From contig NC_052394.1 in assembly GCF_009389715.1 (NCBI RefSeq), positions 23,562,899 to 23,626,898 on the forward strand: DNA of 64,000 nucleotides, read 5' to 3'. Source of the DNA: Phoenix dactylifera. Taxonomy: Eukaryota > Streptophyta > Magnoliopsida > Arecales > Arecaceae. A model generated the notes under the pieces. That model did not search any database and was not told the DNA's origin. It worked only from the letters and a program-made list of their open reading frames with translations. The translations under genes were made by a program, and so were the position numbers. This document shows, piece by piece, positions 49,150-60,930 of this stretch. Every line of letters starts with the position of its first letter. Positions within the stretch are counted from its first letter, which is position 1.

Positions 49150-51640
49150 CTGCATGGATATTGCTCCTTCATCTCACCACCATTCTCACCATCTCTCCTT
49201 CCAATTTCCATTTGTGCCGATGCAGACAAACAGGTGAGCATTAATCTATGATAAGAACTGTGTATGCAGAAGGTCGTTGGTACTTGCTATTATTTGATGC
49301 TACAAAGCAAATAAGCTTTGAGATGGATTGATGGGTTGGAAATCATTTGATGTGACAGGTTTACATTAGTGTACTTGGGGGAGAAGCTGCATGATGAGTA
49401 CTTAACTGAGTCTATCCACCATAGTCTATTGGAGCAAGTGCTTGGGGACAGGTAAGCTCCCAATCTAAGCCAACTAGATTTTGTATATCACAAAGAAATG
49501 GAAATGATATGGTTGCTTGGTAGGTTTTGAACAGAATTGGTTTTGGAATGGCATAGTTTTGTTAAAACCAACATGCAATCTTAAGGACAAGGACACGTCT
49601 TGCATCAAATTTGAGCTGTCTGTCAGTACCTTCTGTAATTGGCCTGTTGTAGGGCTTTTATTCTTTGGGCCACTGGTCAAGCTGGAGCACTGTTTTTGTG
49701 TCTAATGACCAATTGGTACAAATATCCTGATAACACCCTCTTTAGGTGAGCATTAATAAAGAAATTAAAGCAACATTGCCAGCTGGTGCTGTTGGTAAAT
49801 TAACTGGTGGGTTTGAGTTCCACCCTCACCTGATTTTCAGCTGGGCTTCCTCCCATCCTAGTTCTCAAAAAAATAAAAAGCAATTAAAGAAAAAAAAATC
49901 ACATGTGATTCTGTTAAAAATGTTGGTGCAATACATGGATGATGGAGAAATGTTTTTGCTAGGTAATGTCATTCCTTCATTTTTTTGGTAATAAATCTGT
50001 GAAATTTTTTATACTCATAGAACTACTACCATATCCGAATGTTCCCAGTGAACTAGCTAATGATGCTTCGCATTTGATCCCTTAAGCTAATTGATCTAAA
50101 TTATCATACTAGTTCTCGTGAATGTCATTTATTTGATTTATCAAGGTACATTACATGACAGTGTAGCCTCTTTCTAACAAAGTAATGGCACCTTCCATAT
50201 ACTATGTTAGCATCTTTCAGTTGGATACGGGGGCAAATTTCTTTTGGGATGTTAGAACTTTCTCTTTTAACAATGATCGTAGAATAAGATGTTTATGAGA
50301 AGAAAACCTTTAATAAGATGTAGTTTTAAGGAGCAGTCCATAAAATTTGAAAATCCAGACTCAATGCATTGCCATGTTTGATCGCTAGATTTCCATACTC
50401 TCATAGCATCAATCAGAGTGTGCCCAAAAGCTGAATTGTGAATTCTTTGACCAACTTGTTCGCTAGGCCCAGAAGAGCACATCCGTATGCATAAAAGATC
50501 CTACGAGAAAAATTTGATCATAGTCTGAGCACATTGTATTGAGTTGGTGCAGCACATAAAAGAAGCTTCAGTGATTTTGCAGCCAAGCTAACTCAAAGAA
50601 TATGAAAAGTTTGCCAATAAGAGCCTAGGGTAGAACCCCTGTGACAATATCATCTACATCTGTGATATTTTGACGTTTTCGCTGGCATGGAAGAAATAGT
50701 TTCTGTGTTTCCAAGCAAAACGCTGAAGCTCCACACCACAAATTCATGGCATTTTCTAGGTCTCTACAGCACTACACCATGAAATTGAAGCAGAGAGCAA
50801 CAACATAATTGGCATGCTTGACACTGGACTTTGGCCAGAACATGAGAGCTTTTGAGGTGATGCTCACAGTGCACCACCAGGTAAATGAAGGGGAGTTTGC
50901 ATCAACATTACATGTAACTAATGAGGGTTTTTTCTCGTATTTTAATGTCCATGAAGTTGGTCTAATTTTTTATTCCCTCTTCACTGAGATCATACTGCTG
51001 GTGCTACTTGCATGCATGTATTCAAAAAGTTTTGTTGGAGATCTGTTGTTCCCTTGTCATCCAATGCAGTGTTTTTACTAATGGACCATGATATTCGCAT
51101 TTTACTACTAGACTTTATTCATCATTTGCATCTGCTTAACAATGTCATTCTTGTTGGATGACAACATTTCCCACAGAGTACGTGTCCTATTATATATGCA
51201 GGCAATGCGCAAAACAAGTTTTCTGCTGGCAAATCAAGGTAATGTTTTCAATTTGTCAGATGATCCCATTTGATGATTTGCCTCTTGGGCTTCACTCTTT
51301 TATATATACATAGTTTTCTCTTCTTTCTTTTCCTTCTTTGGTCTATCGGAGAGGTACTGCGAACCAGGCTCCGTGGATAGTGATCTGGTAAAGGGTAGGA
51401 TGTTTTTATGGGAAGCAATTCATGCAGATAATGGACCTGTCGTTGATGCATCTCAGGGGACTGATATATATCAAGCAATTACCATCCTGAAGTATAAACT
51501 ACACAAGCAATTAACATCTTTTATATATTGGCAAATGAAAGCAGATTTTCGATTACCATACTCAAGAGCATTGGCAAATGAAAGCAGAGTCAAAACCGGA
51601 CAAGTAATCAACATCTTCCTCTTCTATTATATGTAACCAT
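49150..51640 (+). pseudogene. Subtilisin-like protease (subtilase) pseudogene
   Basis: Scattered exon remnants appear in the correct order. At 49361-49452 is an I9 propeptide exon reading VYLGEKLHDEYLTES and then HHSLLEQVLGDR, preceded by one extra base that disrupts VYIVYLG and followed by a GT donor. Near 50806-50855 is the catalytic-Asp region IIGMLDTGLWPEHESF, followed directly by a stop. Near 51356-51470 is a protease-associated-domain stretch CEPGSVDSDLVKGRM continuing to DNGPVV. A first exon ending near 49231 (MQTNR) is possible. The parts with the catalytic His, Asn and Ser were not found. This is a decayed cucumisin-type serine protease gene, not a working one. Confidence 0.68.
49766..49900 (+). 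mobile_element. tRNA-derived SINE
   Basis: Sequence with a plausible A box (GCTGGTGCTGTTGGTAAATT) and B box (GGTTTGAGTTCCACC) of RNA polymerase III is followed, about 60 bp later, by an A-rich tail (about 49867-49899). Short length, internal promoter and A-rich tail fit a plant SINE. It lies inside the subtilase pseudogene. The family is unknown. Confidence 0.5.
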
Positions 51641-51935
51641 TCTCTCCTCTGACATTTTGCTCTCGTTACTTCATTATTTGTTTTCTTTGAACAAGCCCAT
51701 GGCTCTAATTAACTTCTGTGATGTCAATTTGTAATGTTTGTGTATGATCATGCTGATTTTGCCCAACAATTGCACCATTCCAAAGTTCCTAGTCAAGTGC
51801 AATTCACAGAGGTCACCATATCCTATTGAGACTAGCTATTATGGAAGGCATTTGCATGGCTTTGCTTGATGCTTCAAGTACCAACTCTTCAGAAGTTATT
51901 TACAAGGCCAGAAAACCAAAATTGAGATGCCAAAA

Positions 51936-52304
51936 TCACAAAGATTTCCAGGGACGGCAGTCGAGTTTGGTGCAGGTGGATTCCCAGGCGCTCCTGCACT
52001 CCCCTCCCACTCCGTCGCAGCACCGGCAGAGGAGGCCCAGCGACTCCAGCACCTTGACATGCCCTGAACCACGCCATGATTGAAAGACTCATTAGACTTT
52101 CATACCCATCCCTTCAAATACACATAATTAGACGGACACAGCATAAACAGGTAAAATTCTTCAGTAACTTTCAGAGAAGCTCTTACTCTCTTGTTTCCCC
52201 GAGGGCAGCGGCAGTGGCCTGGCTTCTGCAAACCCGGAGAGGTGAAGATATTGGATTGAAACCAGGAGCAGCAGGAAGAAGAAGGGAGCCCTTCGTGATT
52301 CCAT
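51936..52304 (-). CDS. Small secreted six-cysteine peptide, 81 aa
   Basis: There are two exons, 52304-52187 and 52063-51936, joined across a 123-bp GT-AG intron in phase 1 (A|GG), giving 246 nt and a stop. The N-terminus is a classic signal peptide (MESRRA followed by PFFFLLLLVSIQYLHLSGF, probable cleavage near AEA). A proline-rich linker (ARPLPLPSGK) follows, then a mature tail KVLESLGLLCRCCDG continuing GGECRSAWESTCTKLDCRPW. Six cysteines are spaced C-x-CC-x6-C-x7-C-x4-C, allowing three disulfides. I half-recall similar uncharacterised plant peptides with a CRCCDG...GGEC core but cannot name a family. It is probably extracellular; no function is assigned. The gene is convergent with the subtilase pseudogene on the plus strand. 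The individual exons are short and separate frames. Confidence 0.72.
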
Positions 52305-52342
52305 GTCTATTTTTCTTGGCCAGAGGATTGCAACTTGGAAGG

Positions 52343-52349
52343 CTTTATA
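52343..52349 (-). promoter_or_regulatory. Putative TATA box of the small peptide gene
   Basis: On the minus strand TATAAAG lies 39 bp upstream of the ATG at 52304, implying a very short 5' UTR. GC-rich promoter sequence with GTGGGGCCCACC-like TCP-type sites lies further upstream (52540-52880). Confidence 0.5.
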
Positions 52350-52879
52350 CACTAGACGTGGACTCCATCTAGGTCTTGGTCCTCTTGGAGTTATTCTAAT
52401 TTCTGCACGATGTGAAATGATATCCGTATAAAATCTCAAGAAATTCGCAACCATCCTCCTTTTCCATGAACCGAGTCACCAACTTTATGGGTCTTTTCTA
52501 GATCGATGAGACAGAGGAGAGACAGCTCGCAAGGGAAGGATATCATTGGTCGTTTGATTGCTTAATGATGAAAACATGTTCCTGTCCCTTCTGAACTAAG
52601 TGGGGTCCTGTGGGGCTTCCGGAAGGGGTCCAGCCGGCGTTGCACGCGTCTACGCTTCTTTTAGGTCTCCCCCGTGAAGCAATGGGACCCACGCTCGTGG
52701 ACCAGGGCCGGGCCAGCTGTAATTGCAGGGAAATTTCCTGGTGCCTGTCGCTTGTGATTCGGTCCATTTCAGGGGGCGTATGGAAGGGTAGAGCTCAGCT
52801 GAGTCTTGGCCGGCAGCAAACAGCCTCCTTGTCCTTGGTGATATAATGTTCGACGAAACTAAAGTGGGGCCCACCGAAC

Positions 52880-55700
52880 TTGTGAGTGTAAGTAGGACAC
52901 GTCGGCGTGGAGGGCTGGTTGCTGTTCTTGTTGTTTTAGGAGATTGCCTATTTATCAGCTTATATTTTGGGTTGGTTCAGGCTGACGTTGACTGCGCTGG
53001 ATGATCCATTCTTGCGTGAGCGTAGGTAGGGTGATAAGACCAAGTTTAATGTTGCATTATATAGGGTTTTTTTTTTCATAAATATCCTACTAAAAATTTA
53101 AACTTGCATAAATATTCTCTTAAATTGTATATTTATTTTTTATTCTCATAATATACTATTCTTCTTGTACCATCATATCTATATTCTTCTTGTTAATGTT
53201 ATAGTATAGATTTCGGTTTATGACCATCATCTTCTCATGAGCACAGCCGAAACACTAATATAGATTTACTCTCTACCAAGGCCATCCAAGGTCAGGTCAA
53301 CTGTTGCTTATCATAAATTTTAGTAATGAAATATCCCTTGAGTCTTAACTTTTACTCATTATATATAATCCATAATATTCTTCATTGTGAACTTCTTGGA
53401 TTGCTTCTTGAAGTTATGAATGCTGAAACAGCTAGGAATTGCAAAGTATATCTTCTTTTCTTATGTGATGACTTTGTTTTGGTTCAATCTTTAGCAATAG
53501 TTTAACAATAGAGAGTAGTTCATTCATTTGTTTATTGGACGAGTATAATTCACAGAAGGAAGCACCTAGCAACTCATGAGAAAGAGCCGTGGAATAGAAT
53601 AACCGGTTCAAATGAGGGCTAATGACCTAATGAGCTGTTGCTCTGTTAACTTATATATGTCCAAGAAAAGATCATTTATTGATTGGATCGGCGAGGATAA
53701 TTTCTAGGAAGAGTCATTGATAAGATAAATGACGGTTGCACTGGAGGCTATTGACCTAATAATCCATTTTGAATCCGGCTGATCCAAGGCCTTGTAATCT
53801 GACCAACGAATAGGAATCAAAGCCAGATTTGGTCAAGTTTGTCCTTCAATATAATTTGTTGTTGTCTTGCATTCTTAAATTTAAATCTATTGACCAAGTG
53901 CAACAAAATTACTATTTAAAATAGGGAGTAGAGATATTATGCAGGCGTCCACATGATAATAGCGGGTTTGTTAAGGATTTAGGTAACAGTCTTTTTTTTG
54001 GGTATTAATTATGGAGAGATTAGATAAGTCAAGAAAAAAGATTTAAAAGATTCCGGTTGATACTTTTATTTGTTTCAACTAATGCGGCATGAAGAAGAGT
54101 CCTTAACATGGGTATTGAAAATCTTAATAGCTGGTTTTTGCTTTTTAGATTAATATCAATTATTTTTCCTTTTTTGGAAATGATAACAATTAGGATTTTT
54201 AATTGAGTTATTAGGAAGAGTCCCGATTAATCTTTTTTTTTTTTTTTTTGAATTGGTATGCTGATTAAGATTCTTTGGTTTGTTTCAAGTGATGCCTAAG
54301 AGGAAGAGCCTTTACTGTGCGGATTTTTTTTTTTTTTTTGAGCAAATTGGTGGATTTTTTTTACTGATGTAGATGTAGGCTATTTTTTGACGTTGATTAG
54401 GATCTTAACTGATCTTAATTTAGAAGAGTCCAGATCAGTCAAGAAAAAGTATTCTTTGAATTGATGCCGATTAAAATTTTTATTTTCAATTGATGCCTAT
54501 TAAAAGTTAATCTATAAGTGTTATGATAAACTCGTGATCCAGAATTTTAGATTAATGTGGCTCCTCTAATGATGTGATATTGTCAATTTTCTCTAATTTT
54601 GTAGTAGATTTTCTCAAATTCTGAAGGCAGGATTGATTTCTCTGTACATTTAATAGATATGTAGAAAGGTACGGATGTAACTTTATCTTATATATTATTT
54701 TTTCTCTAATGTACATTGACATGCAAGTTACTACTATAAAGAAATTATAGATCAAAAAGTAGATAAACGCAAGGAAATTTATATATAAATGAATAAGATA
54801 TTAGCACCAATTGAGATACTTTTTCCCGATCCAGCTTCAAATTTGAGTTTGGTTTATCCGTTCGACATCATGCCCTCTGTTTAATTATATTTAATTCTAT
54901 CAAATATTAGCATCTTCATTGGCTACACTACTTGTTTAATTATATTTAATTCCCTCTGTTTTATTTCTGTCACACATTAGCAATTCCTAATAATTTTGAA
55001 AGATAATAAAAAATCCTAATAATTCTAACACTAGTCATTTGTTGTGCATGATTATCCACGACGACTGTCAAGAAAATCCCCAATTTGATAGAAATTTTGG
55101 TCCTTTTGCAGCAAAATAATATGAAAAAAGTCAAAAAAGAAAATTATAGAAACACCTCCCCAAGTTTGAACTAGTTAAACTTAGATCCCAAAATTTTAAT
55201 AATTTTTGATTAGCCACCAAAACTTAATTTTTATTGCAATATGACAAAGAAGAATTGAAATACAGAATAATTTTCATGGCCCGAAAGCATGTGCAAGATT
55301 GCAATCCAATAGGTTTAAGTCTTTGCTACCATGGAAATTTGAGATCTCATTGTTTTAGATCTGACCATTAATTTAGGCATTGGGCTGCATCCCATTCTTA
55401 AGGATACTTGGCAGCTCAACAAAGTTAGTGTCTTAAAGCTTGTTCAACGAAGGTTGAAGGGAGATTTGGATTTTGGTGGAGGACATGTTACACATGGCTG
55501 CTGAGATTTCGGGAGGTTGCTTTCTTTTTTTTCTTCCTCTAGATTTCAATCTTCCCACAGTCGTACCCCACATAAGAAAAAAAAAATCTTGGTTGGTCAG
55601 AGTGCAGACTAATATTTTAATAAGCTAATTGCATGCCAAACATTAGCGACATGTTTATCTATAATGATGGATGTTGTAATACAAGTTCGTCCATTCAGAT
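52880..55700. other. AT-rich intergenic DNA with decayed repeats
   Basis: No gene was recognised. T runs occur near 54231-54250 and 54327-54341. Variants of GAAGAGTCC and GATTAA/GATGCC recur irregularly between about 54000 and 54500, suggesting decayed tandem or LINE-derived sequence. Confidence 0.4.
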
Positions 55701-56026
55701 TGTGCCACTTGGAGGAGAAAATCTTGGTTGCTTTATAGCTTCTTAAGACGTAGATGCAAGAGAATGAGATTATCTTCCCCATTAATTAGCAAAAGAAATA
55801 ATCGAATAGAGGAATTGAAATGTTTGCATCAAATCCTAGATTGGGCACTGCCCATCTTGCGACCAGCCATGAGGCTCAATCGCATGCGGCCCAGCCGCAT
55901 CTGGGCTGGGATTGGGCTAATAGCCTCGCGCCGAAGCAAGATTGGAGGAGCTGGAGACACGTTCCGGTTATACGTTACATTGGCGGCCACCGCCATGATA
56001 TGGATTGAGACCAAAATTTTTGGTGG

Positions 56027-56215
56027 GGACTTTTTTTTTTTTTTTTTTTTGGTACGTTGCTCACACTAATTTCATGTGAGTATTGCCATTAAAGTAAAAA
56101 AAAAAAAAAGATACAAGATGAATTTAAAAAAAATCTTCAAACTAGTGGGCGGCAAAATCCAATATGTAGCTATGTTTGTTTTTTTGTAGATATGCACAAT
56201 TTGAAAGACACCAAG
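56027..56215 (-). mobile_element. LINE 3' end with poly(A), copy 1
   Basis: Read on the minus strand the sequence ends in a long A run (plus-strand T run 56031-56051). It carries the same ordered landmarks as copy 2: CTTTCA, GCATAT, GCCGCCCACTA, GAAGATTTTT, CTTGTATC and an ACTCAC...ACGTACC end. It is the 3' tip of a LINE, 5'-truncated and dead. Confidence 0.55.
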
Positions 56216-56440
56216 TTTTTTTTTTTTTTGTACGTTGCCCATACTAATCTTGCGTGAGTATTGCTATTAGAGTTAAAAGAAAAGATACAACTCAAAAATG
56301 AAGAAATAGATACAAGACAAATCTAGAAAAAATCTTCAAAATAGTGGGCGGCAAAGGAGACGATCCAATCAGTAGCTTTATTCGTCTTTTTGTTAATATG
56401 CGCAGTCTGAAACTGAAAGGCACCACACATTTTTAATAAC
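56216..56440 (-). mobile_element. LINE 3' end with poly(A), copy 2
   Basis: On the minus strand a frame reads FQTAHINKKTNKATDWIVSF followed by AAHYFEDFF, like the end of the RNase H domain of plant LINE ORF2 (NxAADW-type motif). A short 3' UTR and an A run (plus-strand T run 56216-56229) follow. It is head-to-tail with copy 1. Confidence 0.58.
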
Positions 56441-56559
56441 CTTCTGATATTCTCTAAAAATGGGTGGTCAGTCTTTCTCAGCTTTTTACTGATAGAGACA
56501 TCAGAGCTGTTCGTTTAGACGATCGAGCCATGAGAGCCACTCGCTCGCGCCTGCACTAG

Positions 56560-57120
56560 AGGATGACATCATTATCGCTACGAGAGGATCCTGAGCTACC
56601 GAATGGAGTTAAGCCTAGATCGGGTCCATTCGAGTTTGCGTTATGTTTCTTTTATTGCCTTATTAGTTGTTTTTGTTTGAATCAATTTGGTTGTGTTTCT
56701 ATTATTTTGAAGTTGATTTGGTTGTTGAGTCAAGTGATTGGATCAATTGATCAATGTAAGACCTAATTATAAAGGTCCGATTTTGGGTGTGATCAATTGG
56801 TTTAATACTTAATGTTAGTAAAGTTTAATTTAGTATGTAATCAATTAAGGGCCCAAATTTAGTTAGTTGTTAATTGTTTGATTTGGTCAATTCATGATGT
56901 AAGGCCTATATAAGGTCATCCCACTTATAAATTAGGGTAATTGAATGATCGGATAAAAAATTTTAGCTTTCTTTTTGATTTTTTTTTATTCTTTTTTTTT
57001 TGTCCCTATAATTTTTTTTTTTTTCTCTCTCTCTCTCTCTTTTTTCCTTGCAGTGGTCCGCCATCATTTACGTAGAAGCCGAATCCGCTCAATTTTCTTA
57101 GATGGGTCTGTCGGCATTTG
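56560..57120 (+). mobile_element. Possible LTR relic
   Basis: Non-coding sequence has an LTR-like layout: a TATA-like CCTATATAAGG (about 56907-56917), AT-rich unique sequence before it, then T runs and a (CT)n tract (about 57023-57040). Neither end nor a target duplication could be defined, so this is weak. Confidence 0.25.
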
Positions 57121-57544
57121 TCTTGTTCTCGCTCTCATGGTATAATTGATACGATCAAATCAAATCGCCATCCTAATTGATATCTGCTCGAGGAATCCAT
57201 CGATTTGGCTCGAGGTATGGACAGCCGGCACACCAATCAAAATGGCCCTTCAAGCGGACGAGGGGCTCTCCATCCCCCGCTCCTTTTGGATAATTGGATG
57301 GAAGTCCACGTCACACCCCGTGGTGGCCTCAGGCTGCAATCGCCATATCTGTCAGTCCCCATTGGACTCGGGACAGCGAAATGACATAAACCGGCGAACC
57401 TCTTGGACCCATTTATTAAATAGGTCAGATTTAGGTTTAAACCTATTTAATTTATTTTAATATTTTAATAATTAGTTTAGATCATGATACAATCCATTTA
57501 ATTCATTTAAATAATATATCTAAATCTACTTATTATTTAACTCA

Positions 57545-57790
57545 AGGCCTATAATTTTGATATTGAATACCACATCAATATTTTATCGGTACGAAAATAG
57601 CTCTTTAACTATTTTTTTCGATTTTTTTATTTCGATACGTCTCGATACAAGTCGGCACGCTTCGGTACAGACTAATACATACCTCAATATACCTCGGTAC
57701 GGATTGGTACCGGATGTATACCAACTTAAAGTGAAGTTTCATATTGATTTTCTTCCGGACGGTACGATACGCCTCGTAACGGACGATGCA
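57545..57790. repeat. Dispersed 'CGGTAC' repeat, copy 2
   Basis: Recurring CGGTACG, TCGGTAC, GATTGGTACCGG and ACGGTACGATACG motifs match the character of the region at 14340-14520. Non-coding. Confidence 0.5.
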
Positions 57791-57799
57791 TGATGGTAC

Positions 57800-58970
57800 A
57801 ATAGACCGAGGTTTAACCCAACTCGCGTAACTTGTTTAACCTATTAAAAAATAACTTAGTATGTTTAACTCATTTAATCCAACTATATATATAATAAAAA
57901 ATTTATGCGGAACGGGTGGAGTTATCCGTTTAATAAACAAGTAGAGTTTAAATTTATTTTTTTTAAGTCATTTAATAAATATGATGAATTTTTGATCCAA
58001 CCACTATTGAATCCGCTGATATATCCTGCATCTGGGGGATATCAAATCTTCCTAAAGGAGCAACCCCAAAGCTCCGAATCACACATTGGAATACCAAGAT
58101 TCTGTGCGGTCCTGAATGGGTAGTGCATCTTTAGACGGCAAATAAAGTCTAGAGATGAGATAAGGATGATATCCAAATGACAAAAAGTAAACACGCTTCC
58201 GTCGAGCCACAAAGTGAAGTGATCTGGGAAAACCTCCATCAGAAAATGGTATACGCCGTCACCATCTCGGATAAATGTATTGGGTCCCACTAACGGCCTC
58301 GCGCCGATGGTGGGTCCATACGGCGTATCTTTCGGGTGAAGGAGCAAATTGTAGCCTAGTATCGTGTTATCCTAGATGCGATATGAAGCATAACTGATTT
58401 AGTTGGCGAGGATATTTGTTACTTTGAAGCCAAGGATCTGATGCGAAGCCGAAGGCAACGTCCTGGACTCGTGTGGTTCACGATAAGAGGAAAAAAGTAT
58501 GGTCCACGAAAGAATAAAAAAATATCTTATGTCTGCTTGAAGTTTTTTTTTAAAAAAATAAAAAAAATAGTTTTTTTATGAAAATAAGATTTTTATATTT
58601 TATGAAAAAAAATCTATGTAGAATATATGAAAATTATATTCCTATGGGCTGAAAATTGGAATGGTTTTCTTTCCAGAATACTCTTAAGGGCATAATAGGT
58701 AATTTTTACAATTAAGAGAGTAGATGCTCAACCAAACATAAGTCATTTTGAAAGTGTACCATTTTTCTATGGTTAACCAAATGTGCAAAAATTATTTTTC
58801 CATATATCATATATCAGATACCAGTTTTTGAAAAAAAATATTTCAGTAAGAAAAATTCTTCCTGCAAACCAAATAAGTCCTAAGTGACAAAAAGAGTAAC
58901 CTCTAGAAAATTTAAATAAGTATGCACAGCTTAAGAATTCAAATTCAAATATAGTTTGGAAATACAACTG
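57800..58970. other. Intergenic AT-rich DNA, partly MITE-like
   Basis: No gene was recognised. At about 58540-58890 very AT-rich sequence ends CAAACCAAATAAGTCCTAAG and includes CAACCAAACATAAG. These are plant-MITE-like phrases, but no matching left end was found. Confidence 0.3.
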
Positions 58971-58974
58971 ATGT

Positions 58975-59640
58975 GAGTAATATTGAACATCTTGACCTCA
59001 GCTTGAACCGACCGACCCTCTTTACTTCGGTCTCAACCAAGATAAATAATCTTGGTGAAAACTGAGGTACCACTCTGCTCGAGCTAAAAAAGATTAGCAG
59101 TTATGACGACACTGTAGCTAATACATGATCGATGTAATTGTCGTCGTATGCTGCTCCCGCGGGACGGTTACCACATCGTTAATGTGCAACCGATCATTAC
59201 CATACAATTAAAGCACGCCACGTCAAATCAAATAACAAATTTGTATTCTACCTTATATAAAGAGGCAGGGTGGAGATCTTTAGGTAAAGTCATTTTGAGA
59301 CTCCTTTCTATACAAATTTTTTTTTTCTTCCACACTGTTACTCTAGTATTCTATCTTAAACATCAAAGAGCCCTCCGCCAAGAACTTTTTGGCAAGTAGA
59401 CTTCTTGCAGATTGGCCTCGGCAAAGCGATCAATTTTTACTCATTTCAGTCTCATCCAACTTTACTTCTCTTCGATTCCACGCAAAACAGCAACCATTCG
59501 AGATCATTTGTATCTCCTGACATCAAAAGGGATGAGATTGCGTTTCTTTAATTTCAAGCTATTCGCTTTTGGTAAAGACCTATTTACTCTTCTTTGAAAG
59601 CAATGCGAGGTCGAGGTTGTCATTGCCAAATTCATTACCA
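58975..59640 (+). mobile_element. Gypsy-type LTR relic
   Basis: LTR-like sequence with a TATA-type CTTATATAAAGAGGCAG (about 59250-59266), and with CTCGG-rich flanks like those of the nearby Tat-type remains. No coding region is joined to it. Ends are approximate and the copy is broken. Confidence 0.4.
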
Positions 59641-59979
59641 GAATTTTTGTAGTTCACATGACATCAATCAATTCCCATTTTTCATTGTCCATGCTACACC
59701 GCAAAAGGTACCAACTTCAGGGTTCATGAACTAGCGGCAAGGATTCATGGATGACATTCTAGCACAACAAATTGTGGTTAAAAAGAAGTGCCCTGTGATA
59801 ACAACCTCACTGCCATAGAAAAATGAAGTAGCCAACCCTGTTACTCGTAGACACAAAATCCCGACGCCTTCATAACCGCACAATTCCAATGGTACATATC
59901 GCCGCTCAAAATCTGATCTGATACGTGGATGAGCTGATGGGCGATATTGCTCTACTCGATGGGGCTAGAGAAGCATGTG

Positions 59980-60930
59980 GGATATAATTTGCAACCAAAG
60001 AAAATGATCCGGAGGTAATCGAAACTTGTTTGGCCGGAAACCCTCCAATGCTTAACTCAGGCAACGTTTCAAAAGTAAACATGAGAGATTGGAGAATGAG
60101 AGAATGACATCCAAATATTTTTATACTTGGGAGATCCCCGTGCCTGGTGTTTATATAGAAGAGGATATTGATCTATGCAGTAAGGATCGCGTGATTTGCG
60201 GACTGACAATTGAGCTTTTTTTTATCCGCTGATTGGAGTAGTTAAAATATTTCTTTTCAGGTGCTCAAAGATTGGACACTTTTCTTATTCGCTGATATGG
60301 TCGGCTACGATATTTCTTTTCGAGCATATTAAAATTGTACCGAGCTATAATCGATCATATTGATTATCTTGAGATTTGGTTGGTTATTGATTCCACGAAA
60401 TATATGCCAGTCGTCCGGTCGATGCACTGAAATGTTGAGAAAGATTTTAGGAATGACGAATTCAAACTACATGGGCCCATAAAAATAAACGTGCAACATA
60501 TCCACTCTGCCTTGAGAAGGGATTGGGATTTGCTCCTCGAATGACAGACACCAATCCAATTGGCATTGAGATACATATGGATCTTAACATCACCCAACAC
60601 TTGAGTGCCAAGTACCATATTATGAGTAGTGTCTCGCATCGGTTGGCACGCGGCGATCCTAGTAGGTGCGGTCGGCAATTGACCTCTTTTGAATGAGGTC
60701 ACTTGGGTCGTTATTGCTCCTCAAGCTCTCCTTTTGGAAGCCATATGATTCTTGTCTTGCACACTTTCATTTTATTTATCTATTTCTATTGTTGCCCCAA
60801 AATTCTGAACCAAGGCTGGGATGATGCTTGGCTCGCCTTGAGGTTGGTGAGAACCGAGCTAAATAAGGTCGGATGAGACCGATGAGAGAAAGATATGGCC
60901 GTATTCGAGGCTAATATTGAGTCACCTCGG
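59980..60930 (-). mobile_element. Gypsy-derived terminal sequence, left side of the Tat-like nest
   Basis: Contains a ~130-bp segment (60790-60920) directly repeated at 63008-63140 and, further left, a minus-strand TATA-like CTATATAAACACC near 60165-60152. It is probably LTR-derived, with rearrangement between LTR and internal sequence. It is old and broken. Confidence 0.4.

Noticed and set aside
58042-58347. 101-codon minus-strand frame
   Set aside because: It looks superficially protein-like, but has no family resemblance, splice partners or clear start context. It was left as spacer.
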